From Membranipora membranacea (taxonomy: Eukaryota > Bryozoa > Gymnolaemata > Cheilostomatida > Membraniporidae), in NCBI GenBank assembly GCA_914767715.1, contig OU612075.1:1240001-1304000 (forward strand): DNA of 64,000 nt, in the 5' to 3' direction. The notes below the pieces were generated by a model. That model was not told where the DNA came from and did not search any database. It was given only the letters and a program-made list of their open reading frames with translations. Below are positions 23,791 to 36,700 of the stretch, piece after piece. Every line of letters begins with the position of its first letter. Position 1 is the first letter of the stretch. The translations under genes and the position numbers were made by a program.

Positions 23791-24214
23791 GTGAACTTAT
23801 CAGACTACATTCGAAGTACACATGATTATAACACGTGTGGCAAATCAGCAGGCAACATCATGTAAATCCCTGGCGTTATAGCTACTATAACTGTATAAGG
23901 GAAAAGGTATGTCTCTACACATCGTAAGCTCACACTACTGCATTTACTCTTGGCCAAAGCACAGATAGTGACTCTTTTCTTTTTTCCAGTCACTAAGTCA
24001 TACATTTTGATAACAAGTATTGTATTACCGGTGATATTAGTAATATATTAGTAATTACTCTCACTAATGTGCATCTCTTTTTTTGACTGCCATGTGACTA
24101 TGATTATCACCAATGGAATAGTTATCTTTTTGCACCCGTAACACGGACATTAAGGATTATACGGAAGGAAAGCGTTCAACGTCTTCAAAGGTATACAATC
24201 ACCAACACCAGAGG

Positions 24215-24290
24215 ACCAACTTACCATGCCTGCCTTAACAAGCTTTGTTCGGTGGTCCCAACAAAGCTTGTTAAGACAGGCTACAACTAA
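24215..24290. repeat. Perfect short palindrome
   Basis: Arms gcctgccttaacaagctttg and caaagcttgttaagacaggc face each other around a ttcggtggtcccaa loop. Confidence 0.8.
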
Positions 24291-24357
24291 CCATCATGCC
24301 CCCATCGGATGGTAAACTGGAACAATGTTCTACTCTTAAACCCGATGCCAAAAAAAA

Positions 24358-24683
24358 CATTACAAAATAAAGTACAGTTGTGAAATACCCTTAACTAGTG
24401 GTTCCCACATATTGTAGCAAAGGGTTGATAGTGTATACCCACAAATGAGTTTAGCAAAAGTGGAGAACTGAGGCTATCATACACTTTCCCCAACCACCCA
24501 ATCAACCACCCAATATGTAATCAGACAGGCAAACTTTGCCTGCCATTCTACTCCTTTGTTCACCAAACAAAAGGCCTTTTGTTATACAAGTCTCATAACA
24601 TAAGTGTCTTGGGACATGTTTGAAGTCAGACTCCCAGACATAGGCCCCCAGGGTATTTTAGAACTGTACTTTATCTTGTAATG
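24358..24683. mobile_element. MITE family M1, copy 2 (326 bp)
   Basis: It matches 7234-7558 over its full length, including the 18-bp inverted ends (cattacaaaataaagtac and ctttatcttgtaatg, one mismatch). Non-coding. Confidence 0.85.
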
Positions 24684-24825
24684 AATGGAGCACATCCCTA
24701 ACGCCCCCCTATGCGGTCTAGCGTGATTTCATCGTTGATGTAAGCATGATTAGCACAACAAGTTCCATTTTATTGGCAAATTGTAACTCTCTCAGAGCTC
24801 TCAGAGTTCATTGCTCAGAGACTCT

Positions 24826-25035
24826 CTGTCAAAGTCAAATGAGTACTCAGGGTGTTCATAGTCATGGCCACCTGGGGGATCTGCCCAGCAGTACACTTTG
24901 CCCATGTCCACTAACCAATGGTTGATAGTGGACATGGGCAAAGTGTACTGCTGGGCAGGTGCCCATGTATGTATGTTCATGGTTCAGACAAATTTGCAGT
25001 ACTCGGTACTGCAATTTGTCTGAACCACCAGAGAG
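24826..25035. repeat. Two adjacent palindromes
   Basis: gcccagcagtacactttgcc...gtccacta is followed by its inverse up to 24957, an arm of about 33 bp. Directly after, ggttcagacaaatttgcagt is mirrored by actgcaatttgtctgaacc (24987-25027). Together they form a cruciform-prone block. Confidence 0.8.
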
Positions 25036-26360
25036 AATTCATATGTTTGAAACTCAGTCCATTGGCAACTGTAGTCCATGACAAAGTCAGCATTGTCTCT
25101 GTGGTCACTGAAAGGACATGGCTGCCTAGACTAGCTGAGATAATCGGTTAATAAGGTAGTACGATGTACTAAAAACATGTTACTCCAAGTGAAAATGGAC
25201 GGAAATCCCACATGTAAATGAAATTGGTTGGCTCGCTGATATAAAAAGATATACGGGCACATAACTCTCACCATAGATAAGACAGTGTAGTGACTTGATT
25301 TTCTTGTACATTCATACCCTGATAGCCCGGTTTGGACTGCAGGTTTTCCACAACACATTCCAGAAATCGTGAACCAGAGTGTGGGTAGATTGGGTATGTG
25401 CACTGATAATATCAACCCAGTATAGTTTGTGCAGATGCAGATTGCTGCTTAACTGCTGTGTTTACTCATCTAAAGGTAATACGTGTGCCAGGTGTTCTAA
25501 TACATGATTATGCCACCATTACTTTAACATGCATCATTCCATTCCACTAAGCAATTGATGTTAGAGATCAGATTGTTGGCTGGGCGCCATATCTGATATT
25601 GCATCACCTACCTACATAGCTTGGGGTACGGGGATATGCACCATAAACTCCGTTTCTTCCCCCACTTAATCATACTGAAAGAAATCTGTTATAAATGGTT
25701 GAGAAGCAAACTTCATGCAGCCGGCCAAGCAAATTTCTAGGTTCTTGTTTTCATTGACAACCTGATGCAGTAAATACAAGCGAACCATTTTAACAACAGC
25801 TCATAGGGGCAAAAATGGCGTGGTTATAGGGTCATCTGATATCATATAGGGTGATAAGTCCAAACATCCGGTGTTACTAAATAAGGGTACTTTTTCATGT
25901 ATAGACCATGTAGCCTGGGGGGTCGACCCGACAGCTTGCCCAGGCTAGACCATATGCATGAGTTGGACAATGATTGTAATTATGTATTCGGTGGATATTT
26001 TAGTTGTCTTCTTACATCTCGAGGGAAGATAAGTCCTTTCAACTCAAGTATTTATCTATCTATCATCTATCTGAGAAAAGAATCAAGTATAAATCACATA
26101 TTTGGTGATAACAAAAGGTTTACATGCCAAGTTTTATTTTTGTTAGCAACATACCTACAAATGCACAAGGATAAGTGATAACAAATTCAAAATTTCTATA
26201 AACGTAGCATCATTAAAAAATCGATGAAAATGAGACTTGAAACATTTAATATTAGAGTACTCAAGTCAGAGAACCAAAAAACAGCATATGATTCATTGTA
26301 TTACACATAATATGGTTTAAACCGATATGTACAGATATAGAATTTATGAACTACTGCATA
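25036..26360. other. No gene seen
   Basis: About 1.3 kb with no supported exon, repeat or RNA gene. Confidence 0.4.
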
Positions 26361-27020
26361 TCACACAGCAGTAGGATAACATCATAGTATAACTGCTGCC
26401 TAAAGTATAACTCCACATATATAATAATATCATAGTAAATAATATATCATAGATAATTATAACAATGTATAAATATAAACTGTCTCACCATCATAAAAGG
26501 TTGGCTACATCATGACTGAGGGTGATGGAGGTTAACAGAAATGCAGCATAGAGAGGATTAATGGAAAATACACACTATACAAAACTCCCTTAGTTAGAAG
26601 CCGCAATATATATTATGATGTAACAAAATACAGCATACAACACAGGGAGGCAAATGCAGGGTACGATTAATTATGTATGTTACACACTATACAGATCAAA
26701 ACCGCCATGGTTGTACAATATGTTGAGCTGTAGACCTATGAAAACTACAGTAAATCACACAGCAGTAGGATAACATCATAGTATAACTGCTGCCTAAAGT
26801 ATAACTCACACCAGCTGCCTCCACATATATAATAATATCATAGTAAATAATATATCATAGATAATTATAACAAAATACAAACTGTCTCACCATCATGAAA
26901 GGTTGGCTACATCATGACTGAGGGTGATGGAGGTTAACAGAAATGCAGCATAGAGAGGATTAATGGAATATACACACTATACAAAACTCCCTTAGTTAGA
27001 AGCCGTAATATATATTATCA
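26361..27020. repeat. Tandem duplication, offset 394 bp
   Basis: 26361-26620 recurs at 26755-27020 (cagcagtaggataacatcat, then aggttggctacatcatgact) with few differences. Non-coding, in the 3' flank of the ROCO-caspase gene. Confidence 0.85.
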
Positions 27021-27061
27021 GAGAGCTTATAGATTAATATAAATGTATCAGGTATGCCCTG

Positions 27062-27160
27062 TTCATGGGCTCGGAGCCGGGCCTGCTCTCGGACTAGGAG
27101 TAGGCCGTGTTCTCGGTCTAGGAGTAGGCCTTGTTCTCGGTCTAGGAGTAGGTCTAGGTC
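27062..27160. repeat. 24-bp minisatellite
   Basis: Unit of the type ttctcggtctaggagtaggc, about four copies. It gives arginine-rich open frames on both strands that I regard as artefacts. Confidence 0.85.
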
Positions 27161-27166
27161 TCACTA

Positions 27167-27459
27167 TGGGTGCTGCTGTCCTGATTCTCCATCGTATGTA
27201 ATTCCGTACTGGAGGCCGAATGTTTCCGACAGCCTCGGTGGTTTTCAAATCTACAATGAAACCAAAAAGATTACATTGGAAAAAGATTTCAACAGTACTT
27301 TGGCATTTCAAAGTGTAAACAACCAGCTTCTGTAAAAATAATGGAGCGGCGTATTCTTCCCACCTTCAAAATTTCATTTAAGCCAAAGATATAATTTGGA
27401 CTTTGGAGAGTGATGTAAAAATCCAGATCACATTGTGTTAAGCTATTTGTAGTTTGCTA
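27167..27459. other. 3' flank of the ROCO-caspase gene, shared with 7698-8005
   Basis: Non-coding sequence directly downstream of the stop codon. It is duplicated with part of the last exon at 7698-8123. It probably includes the 3' UTR. No convincing polyadenylation signal was identified. Confidence 0.55.
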
Positions 27460-27711
27460 TTAATTTTTACCTGGTAACCATTCTATAGTTGTGGTAGTAC
27501 TACCATCAGGATATCTGGGATCTGTCAGAGATTGTGGATGTTCTCCAGCTCTTCTCATATTAACTCCAGGTCTGAGGTATAACTTTCTTACGTCTGTGAG
27601 AGTAGATATCATCTTAGGCATCTGAGCTACGTAAGCTGCTTTCAGACCAGGATTAGCTGCACGTAAAGCCTGTGTTTGCTCTACTCCATATCTACTGACA
27701 GCCTCTCTTAC
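27460..27711 (-). CDS. ROCO-caspase exon 13 (p10 end and C-terminus)
   Basis: It starts after cacaaag in phase 0. VREAVSRYGVEQTQ leads to VAQMPKMISTLTDVRKLYL, which matches the caspase p10 end (QMP...STL...LYF). A 38-residue extension follows (RPGVNMRRAGEHPQSLTDPR onward) and stops at TAA 27460-27462. The sequence CCAG|GTAAAA just before the stop could also be a donor, so a further 3' exon is possible but none was seen. Confidence 0.85.
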   Translation of the reverse strand, partial: VREAVSRYGVEQTQALRAANPGLKAAYVAQMPKMISTLTDVRKLYLRPGVNMRRAGEHPQSLTDPRYPDGSTTTTIEWLPGKN

Positions 27712-30700
27712 CTTTGTGTAGAAAATGAAAATTATACCAAAGGCATCAATATGGAGATGGGCGCATATGCTATACAATTCAAATATAAGCATAATCAAGT
27801 CGAGATCAAATGTTGATTTGGAATGTAAGGTCAATACATCTCACATCTGGTGTGGATGGCGTTCTCGTAGCTGAGGGTTTTTGTTGACCCTGACAGAATC
27901 AAGTTTTATATGGCAAGGTTTAACTCTCATTCAAGTTCACTAACCTAGTCCATATTAAATTAATGCGTTATAATACTCACTAGCTCCCCCAAAGTTACGA
28001 CATCAAACTGTCCTGCAAACTTGTAGAGCGTTACGACCAGTGCTCTGATGAATGCCGATCCTGTTTCAGATGATCTGGGAGACACAAATGCTACAAAACA
28101 AGTATTCATTATGATGTTAACCTGATTACAATGGGCATTAAACCTGATTTTATGACATCACATAGATTGGGAGAGGGAAGTTGTGGAAAAGATGATTATA
28201 AATAGTTGATAAAGTAAATTGCGTGGAAAAGGCTCGAATTTGGACTCATATACTCTTGAATACCTTACTCCTTTATCATTTTTGTTAACAGCCATTGTAT
28301 GAGAGGAACTACCAAATATAAAACTTACTGTCAAAACTTGACTGCATAATTATCAGATCAGCCACTGATATTGTCTCATTGATACTGTCTACTTCAGGTA
28401 ACAGCTGCATGACATCACTTCCTGTCTGATACAGATCTCCTTCTCTAGGTGCTGATGATGTCACTACTAGATCAGATGTAGTGGGGAGAGGTTCAGGTGC
28501 AGCTGCACTCAGCTCCGAGATTGAGGGAACTGAGTCTGTGTTATCTAACAACATCTCTCTGCTACCTGTAAGGACGATCACCAGAAACTGATACCAGAAC
28601 ACAGTACTAAACATAAATCATATAGATAGACACATACACACAGTAATCTGGTGTTTTTAGTGTAAGTTGTATTGACCTACTAAATATGTATCAAATCAGA
28701 TCTCATTGATTTGTATGGAGCTGCTTACACTTGACTGCACAGTTGTCAGACCTGGGAGAGCAACTCCAAATTAGAACTATGAGTTCAGACTTGATCGATA
28801 TAGCAACATGGCAGAGCAGCATTGAGTAAATGTTACATATTTAATTGATCAATTTTGATCAACTTGCCTGCGTTAGGAGTTGCCCCTCCTTTACTGCGAC
28901 GTGACCAGTAGAGAGGGGCAACTCCAAACTCAGGCAAATGGATCAAACTTGATCTACATTATTACCATCAACAATCACACTTACAACATGTTTAATATAT
29001 ATATCCAATACTCTCAAAGGCCACATGTGTTGATGTTTGACAGCTTTCAAGATTGTGAAATATTTCAGATGCTGCTCATTACTTAACACGGGATAAACTT
29101 TACCTGGAGACCGTGGCTGGCTGCTCAAACTAAAAGATAGGATAATATTTCACTTACTTCCAGCACAAGCTTGTATTACGATGAGTTTTGGTTTGCCCCG
29201 CATGGCTGGGAAATTTCTTGCGGAGACCATCTTGCATATGTCTGTGAGCTTGACCAATTTACTGTCCACACCTGCCACACAGCCTTCAGTGCCATGACTT
29301 GTGATCATCAGTACAAACACTCCGAGGTTCTTATAGACAGATTCTCCTGTTTCATCTACCAGTTGTGTCTCTCTGTGAATTGCCTCCACCATTTCCTGAA
29401 ATATAAATCAAGTTGTGACATCAATAAGCTACACCTGCAAGGTTAACAACATTATCACAAAAAATGTGTGTACGTGACAAGAAAGAGTATTTTTAGTTAC
29501 GGATAATGATTGCATCTATAAGTAAGGTAAAGAAATAGATAAGTGAATGCAACTATATTTTACACTCATGTTAGATTTACACGATCAATACCTTTGCTGT
29601 GTAGTTCTGATGACCACCTACAACAACAAACCCAAGCTTCACTAAAAGAGCTCTCATATTTCTGTAGTCATGTTCTGAGCCTTTCCTGTATGAGCCGTTG
29701 GGCAGTTTGTACTCATTAGATATTAGGAGTGCTCTCCCCCGTGTCTCAGTCATCGTATACTGGAAATAAAAGGCAAATATATAAGTACCAACACAATCTG
29801 TGTTTTGCTCATACTCGACTAAATAAATAATTGAGGCTGTGATAAATCAGCTGACATCACAAAGTTTATCTGTCTTGTAAAATGATAAAAAGAATTTCTG
29901 AATATTATGTAATTGATAGGGAGGGAGAATGTACGCATGTAATTTTAAGCACATGAGATTCACAGCATCTTGCAAAAGATATAATTATCACATTAAATAA
30001 CACAATGAAAAGACATAAAAATATACTGCAGGAGTCAGTGTAACCTGATTGGCTGAGAGTCCGACAGTATTTATCTGAGGGTCCTGAATTATAAGAGCTG
30101 GCTTCTCTCTCATCTCCTTCATTATCTCCTCAATCATTGCTCTGTCTACGGCTGCGGCTTCTAGAAGTGAAAAATCAAAATTCCGATGAGTCTTGTGGTT
30201 TTTAGAAAGTGGATATCAAGCCTTCTCATTCTCAAGATTATTATCATTAATCAAGCTACTTTTGAGCAGGCCTGTTTATCTATGTTGTGTCACAATCTCA
30301 GCTATAACAGAACATAACACTGTATACATACAGAGACAAAGATTTGTACATACGGTCAGAGGCTGGTGGTGATGTAGGATTCTGACCAGTATTTATCATT
30401 GCTGTTTGTGAAGGTTGAGAACTTTGACGATGTGGGATCGATCTCAGATAGTCCTTGATTTGTGTCTTCTCATCAGCCGTCAACTCGAAACCTGTAAAAT
30501 TGAAAATTAAGTTTATACTTATGTTCGCAAGTATTAAGAAAAGCCTTGTAGTATAAATTTTAAGTTTTCAATAAATTCTCTGGATCTGATCTTCCAGCGA
30601 TAGAAAAGACTAACTTTGTAGTTAATACTGTTATAGATATTATAATTTAAGATATAGGTATTCAATTAAAGTTATCTTCACTTGATATGCCCGAAAAAGT

Positions 30701-33700
30701 AAAAAGACTTACTAGGAAATCTGAGTGGAGAAGGGACTACAAGAGATCCTCCGTTAGATCTGGCGTTAAGACATTCAACAGGCTCTACACCTGGGAAGGT
30801 CCTCAATCTACTTCTGAGTGGAGGGTCTGTGGCAGGGTCTGATGGTGGTGTGTACCAATCTGGATCTGTGTCACAGTCTGGTTTTTCTTCTCCTGTGTAG
30901 ATACAGTGGGCACAGAAGAACTTACAGACGGGATGAGCAGCTACCCATACAGACTTCAGGTTCTTTATTACAGCTTCTAAGACATCGATAGCTTGTTTCC
31001 AGCAGGATTCTAGCTGATCTACTGGGGTGTCAGAGTAGAGGAGAACTTCTCGCTTGTTGTGATTGTGAAGCAGTATTGTGATCTTCTGACCATGATGAAC
31101 AAGTGCTCCATTCTTTGCAGCTCGTATCTTGTACCTAGGGTCTGTGAACTGATTCAAGAATGCAACGACAAGCAAGTGGTAGACATAAGAGGGAGGGGGT
31201 AAACCAATAAACCGGATAGCCAGTTTAACTCTCAGAAGACCAGCTGTGGTGGGAAGGAGCTCAATGACATCCGATGATAGGTACGGTATGATGAACTTAT
31301 CCCTTAATGATGTTTTTATTGGTCCACAGAGAAGGTAGAAAGTCTGCAGGAGACAGATCGCCACATCTCTTGGGAATATCTGATTGTCATAGAGACTCAT
31401 AAGAAGACACTCATCAAGGACTCCACTTCTTTTGAAGCATTCGACCATTGAGATGTACTTCTCCGCACTAACTATCTTATTGCCAAACTCAAAAGGCTCA
31501 AACTCATCAATACGTTGATCCCACATTTCTTCCCGTTTGTGATCGAACAGGGTAGCTATCACTTCGGTGATTGCAGATGTTTTGTGAAACACGATCCCCT
31601 TCAACATGTCCTCTTTTTCAAACCACATTAATCTGCCCTCATTGTGCATGTATCTAATGACAATCTCAACATGTTTTTCTGCTGGAAATTTGGCGAGAAT
31701 GTCAGAAACATATATAAAGGGCATTTCGGCCTGATTCTCAATAAAACTGGCTATTTTCTCCCATATGAAAGGAATCTTCACGCTATGATCCAGGCACTTC
31801 TCAGACAATGCTTTGAGTAGAGCATAAATGCTATTGAGGTCATTCAAGTCATTGCTCACCACATATGTATGCATAGCGCTGAATATTGTATTCCTCTTAT
31901 TAGAAAAACACTCAATCTCCGAGATTAAGTTCATTCTTCTTTGTGCTGCTAGTGTCCTCTCCTCTTCAAGCATCCTTGAACGTAGCTTTTCCACAGACTC
32001 CAGGAGCTCAGATTTCCGTAGATTAAAGTCTTCTATTGTTAGTTTGTCTCTGTGTGTGAGAACAAGGAACGGGGGTCCCAACTTTGGGCAGGAGATGTAC
32101 AGGTGGGAGAGAAAATCTGTGCAAAGCTGTTTAGTGGCCTCTTCAATGTTCTTGGACCTGACTAGCTGGTCAAACTGTTCCATATTCACTACAACAATAG
32201 GGATATAACTGGGCCTTATGGTGAGCTGATATGAGAGGTGATAAACTTTATCACCTCCCAAGTCAAACATTCTCAGCATATTCTGCCCTACAGGGATTTC
32301 ATTGACTTCAAACACTTTGGTTGTCTCATCGTCCCAAGCAGACTCATCTCGATGTGTGAGCTGTCGTGTCTGACTCTTCAGACTCCTTATCAGACTAGTT
32401 TTTCCCGCCATTCTGTTCCCGATGACTGCGGCAGATATGATTGGTCGCCTGACACCAGATTTCTCATCTAGATCTGTGTAGTATTTCCTGATTGCAGCTA
32501 ATCCTTGCTCACAGACTGCATATGGAGGAGATTTGAGATTAAAACATCTTCTACAGTCCAGTTCTATCAGGTTTGGTAAGTCTATCACTGCTGGATTAAG
32601 GTCCTCTAGAGATCTTATGTAAAGCAGATTCAGATGTGTGAGAGACTTCAGTCTGGTCACAACAGCAGGCAGATATCTGAATTTGTTGTGGCTGAGATCT
32701 AACTTCTCTAGTCTGGTCAGACTATCCAGCCTATAGGAATTAGAATAGATGAAATGAAGGTGATGTCAATGAAGCAATTAGAGACAAACCAATAATCCAT
32801 ATACAATAATGTAGGTAACACTAAAGTGTGGACTGACAGACTTACACATTTGATGTACAAATCAAACGTTAAAATTGCTGACATAACCTAGCCTTGTCAC
32901 GCCTTGTCATTTTTTTGGTTTTTTTTTGTGAAAAAAACCAAAACCCGTGGCCGCGTGACAAGACTAGACACAACCAACTATGATGGGCCATGTTTATTTT
33001 CTGCATTTAACGCATGAACTGAATTCTAACTTTTCTAAATTGTATACCCTTTATACCATCCACCAATATTTTTCAAAGTTATGATTTTGGCTTTTAAAAT
33101 GATTTGATTTGAGGTTGTTGAACCTGAGATATAACTTCTCTAGTCGGGCCAGACTATCCAGCCTATAAGATTAATAATAGATGAAATGAAGGTGATGTCG
33201 ATAGAGCAATAAGAGACAAAACATTATTCTGTATAATAATGTAATGTGGACTGACAGACTTACACATTGGATGTAAATACCCAATGCTAAAATTTCAGGC
33301 ATAACTACCTATGATTGGCCATATTTTCTTTCTGCATTTAAACTTTTCTGGATGGTCTACCCTTCAAACTATCCACTAATATATTTCATACGCCATGAGA
33401 CCTTTGATCAATATCTTTGTTGGGATATCGGGGTGTTTAACCTCAAAAGGTTGCAAATTTTTGGTTAATTTTTTGCAGACTCTGCCAAATCTGTTAAAAC
33501 TATGTTAACTGGTGGGGATCGTTTTATATGTTGTAATTTAGAATTTGAAGTTTTGATAATATTAATTCCTTTTAAGATAGTTGGGTGATTTGTATCATAG
33601 CAGGATGCGGTTGAATCTCATCATAAGTAAATTGTAGGATAAAGCTAAAGTGACCTGTCTTAAAAATTAAGTTGAATAGGGTAGTTTTTTCCTCAGATTA

Positions 33701-36700
33701 TCAGATGAGACCATGAATATGCAATTTATTATTTATGTTATCACTGGAGCAGAGTGCACATTTTTGGTAGATGGCCAGGGAAATTAGGATAGAATCTAAA
33801 CGCAAAGATATTATATATGCATCTTATGCTCAACTACTTAATTGAACCAGTATTTAATTTAATTTAATTAGATAACCACTATATCATTTATAACGATAAG
33901 TATTAGTAAAAGACAATCCAGCTTTGAATTAAGTACACATACTACATAGGTCATGCCTTAAATGATTTTTTGAAAGAAAAACTTTGCATTTTAATTTCAT
34001 AATAATCCAAAACAATCCTACATTTAAATCAATACACCTGGAATTTTTATGTAAGGAAAATTCCCCACATCCTCCTGCGCTGAGCTTCAAGGCGTTTGAT
34101 GAGGTATTTATCTTTTAACATATATTTTATATTTAATTTGAATCGTTATAGAAATACAGAACTTCAAACACCTATTTCTAAAATAATATAGGGCAAATCT
34201 TTGGCTATCCTAAAATATGAGGAAAAGGGCGGTTAGCTAAAACACCAGAAAAAATTGTATTCTGCTCCTTCAACGGTCAACATTAATTTTTGCAGGACTT
34301 TGATTTCACCTGATTATCAAGGGACATAACGTCAACAAACACAACAAACTGAACTATAGGAGAGTTTACTATTGAAAAATAGGAATCAGGAGTGGTGTAA
34401 AGGTGAAGACTTCTAACTTGAATACAACACACCTCGCATGCAGTAAAAAGATCCCCTCTGCCTCTTCAATATTCTTTGACTTTACTCATATTTATTTTTG
34501 TTATCCCCTGTCTATACAACAACAGTTTAAACACCAAAATCTCTCAGCATATTCAATGTTTGTGACAAAATAAACCATCAAACCAAAGAATTACCAGATC
34601 TTTGGCGGGCAAGGGTATGGAGAGCGGTTTGAGTACCATGGGTCCAAGCACCTGTATCCTAGAGGGAACAGCTCTCTCCACATCGAACACTTAAACTTAG
34701 ACCATGAAAATTAAATTGGAAATTCCTCTATACTAATTTAACCACGCTGGTCAAATTTAAAACCGGGAAGCAGGCATGACAATGCCATTAAACTTACCTC
34801 TTGTAACCAAAAAATATTAAAAAAACATCGCATGAGCTAGCAAAACAAAGTCTTTAAAGCTTTAATTTGAATTGAGGGGATAAAAACAAAACTAATAAAC
34901 ATTGTGGTTCATTCATTTGAATTAATTAACATGGAGAAAGGAAATACAAAGACTATCCTCAATCAAGTTTCAAGTTTCCTGACACATCTTATATTATAAT
35001 TTCAAACATCAAATTACATTAAAAAATTAAAAACGTTAATTTTACTCAATAAAATCATAATAGATGCCGTAGTTCAATGTTTTATTGATTGTTGAATCTA
35101 TCACAGGACCAGGTTGAGACTTCATTGGTCAACTTTTTTAGGACCAACAAATTTTCCTAATCTAATTTGAATGCCCCTGCAAACCGCTGACAGTGAAGTG
35201 AACAATTTGTATCCCTTTCTGTCTGATATGAACATCATTACGACAAGAACTGGTCCTATAAGAGCCTCATGAGTCAAAAATTGAAGCTGATAAAATATGA
35301 AGTTATAAAATTGACGATAATCTATTCCATTGGAACCCGCCTATTTAAAAATTCAATTAGTGGTTTTTTTAGCACAGACCGAGATGAGGCTACACTGATA
35401 TTCTTGTCTCAAATAATTCAGCTAAAATAAACTGCTGTCAAATTGTACCAAATTGATACCTCCTTCTGGTTCATGATAAATTAATACAACCAGAACTAAC
35501 ACTAGACGAGATTGGACAAGAGAGCTACTTTATTAGTCTAGTTCTGATCCATCATCCCCCCTCCCAAATTTTACATATATCTTAAGTATGCACAATTGGT
35601 GAGCACAAAAATAGGAATGTGGAATAAATAATTTTGGTCAAGCTGGTGAAAATTGAAGTTTTAAAGTTATTGATATTTTGACTTTTTTGGAAACTATTTT
35701 TCGTCACAGCTGCTTTATTAGGCTAGCTATGATCCATCATCTTCCCAAATTTTAGCTTTACCAGAATGCAAAATGGAATTTGTGATGACAAAAATAGGAA
35801 TCGGGAATAGATAAATTTGGTGAAGCTGATAGAATGTGAAGTTTTAAAATTGTGGATAATATATTCTTCTGGAACCCGCCTATCTTTTTATACAGCCTCG
35901 TGAGTCAAAAATTCAACTTCAGATAATCATGGAGGGAAAAAGCATTCAAACTTATCTGAAGCTCTTATCTATTGAGATACACACACCAGACTCACCTGTC
36001 ATCTAGAGATGATAGCTTACAGCGAGACAGACTCAGCACTCTGAGGGAGGTAAGACTGTATATAACAGAAGGCAGACCACCCACTGAGAAGTTATTACGT
36101 CCTATACGCAGCTCCTCCAGCTGACTCAGCTCAGACAGTCTGTCAAATATGTACAAAATAATGTTATATGTAATCAACACGTACAAGATGAAAGATCCCT
36201 GATTAAATTATATCCTATAATATTAACACGCGTAACAAAATAGCATTATATCTTTACCAATTTAAATCATATATAAAATGGATACAACTTGAAAATTCAA
36301 TTAGTGGTTATTTTAGCACAGACCGAGATGAGGCTACACTGATTTTCTTGTCTCAAATAATTCAGCTAAAATAAACTGCTGTCAAATTGTACCAAATTGA
36401 TACCTCCTTCTGTTTTATGATAAATTAATACAAACAGAACTGACACTAGATGAGATCGGACAAAAGAGCTACTTTATTAGTCTAGTTCTGATCCATCATC
36501 CCCCCTCCCAAATTTTACATATATCTTAAGTATGCACAATTGGTGAGCACAAAAATAGGAATGTGGAATAAATAATTTTGGTCAAGCTGATAGAATGTGA
36601 AGTTTTAAAATTGTGGATAATATATTCTTCTGGAACCCTCCTATCTTTTTATACAGCCTCGTGAGTCAAAAATTCTACTTCAGATAATTATGGGGGGAAA

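Noticed and set aside
27054-27335. Arg/Ser-rich protein
   Set aside because: The frame comes from a 24-bp minisatellite followed by the duplicated 3' flank of the caspase gene.
29081-29140. Extra small exon between caspase exons 10 and 11
   Set aside because: Possible AG...GT boundaries exist, but exon 10 joins exon 11 directly in phase and gives a normal caspase sequence after QACAG.
31828-32208. Plus-strand open frames within 31.8-32.5 kb
   Set aside because: They are antisense to the strongly supported Roc-COR exon.
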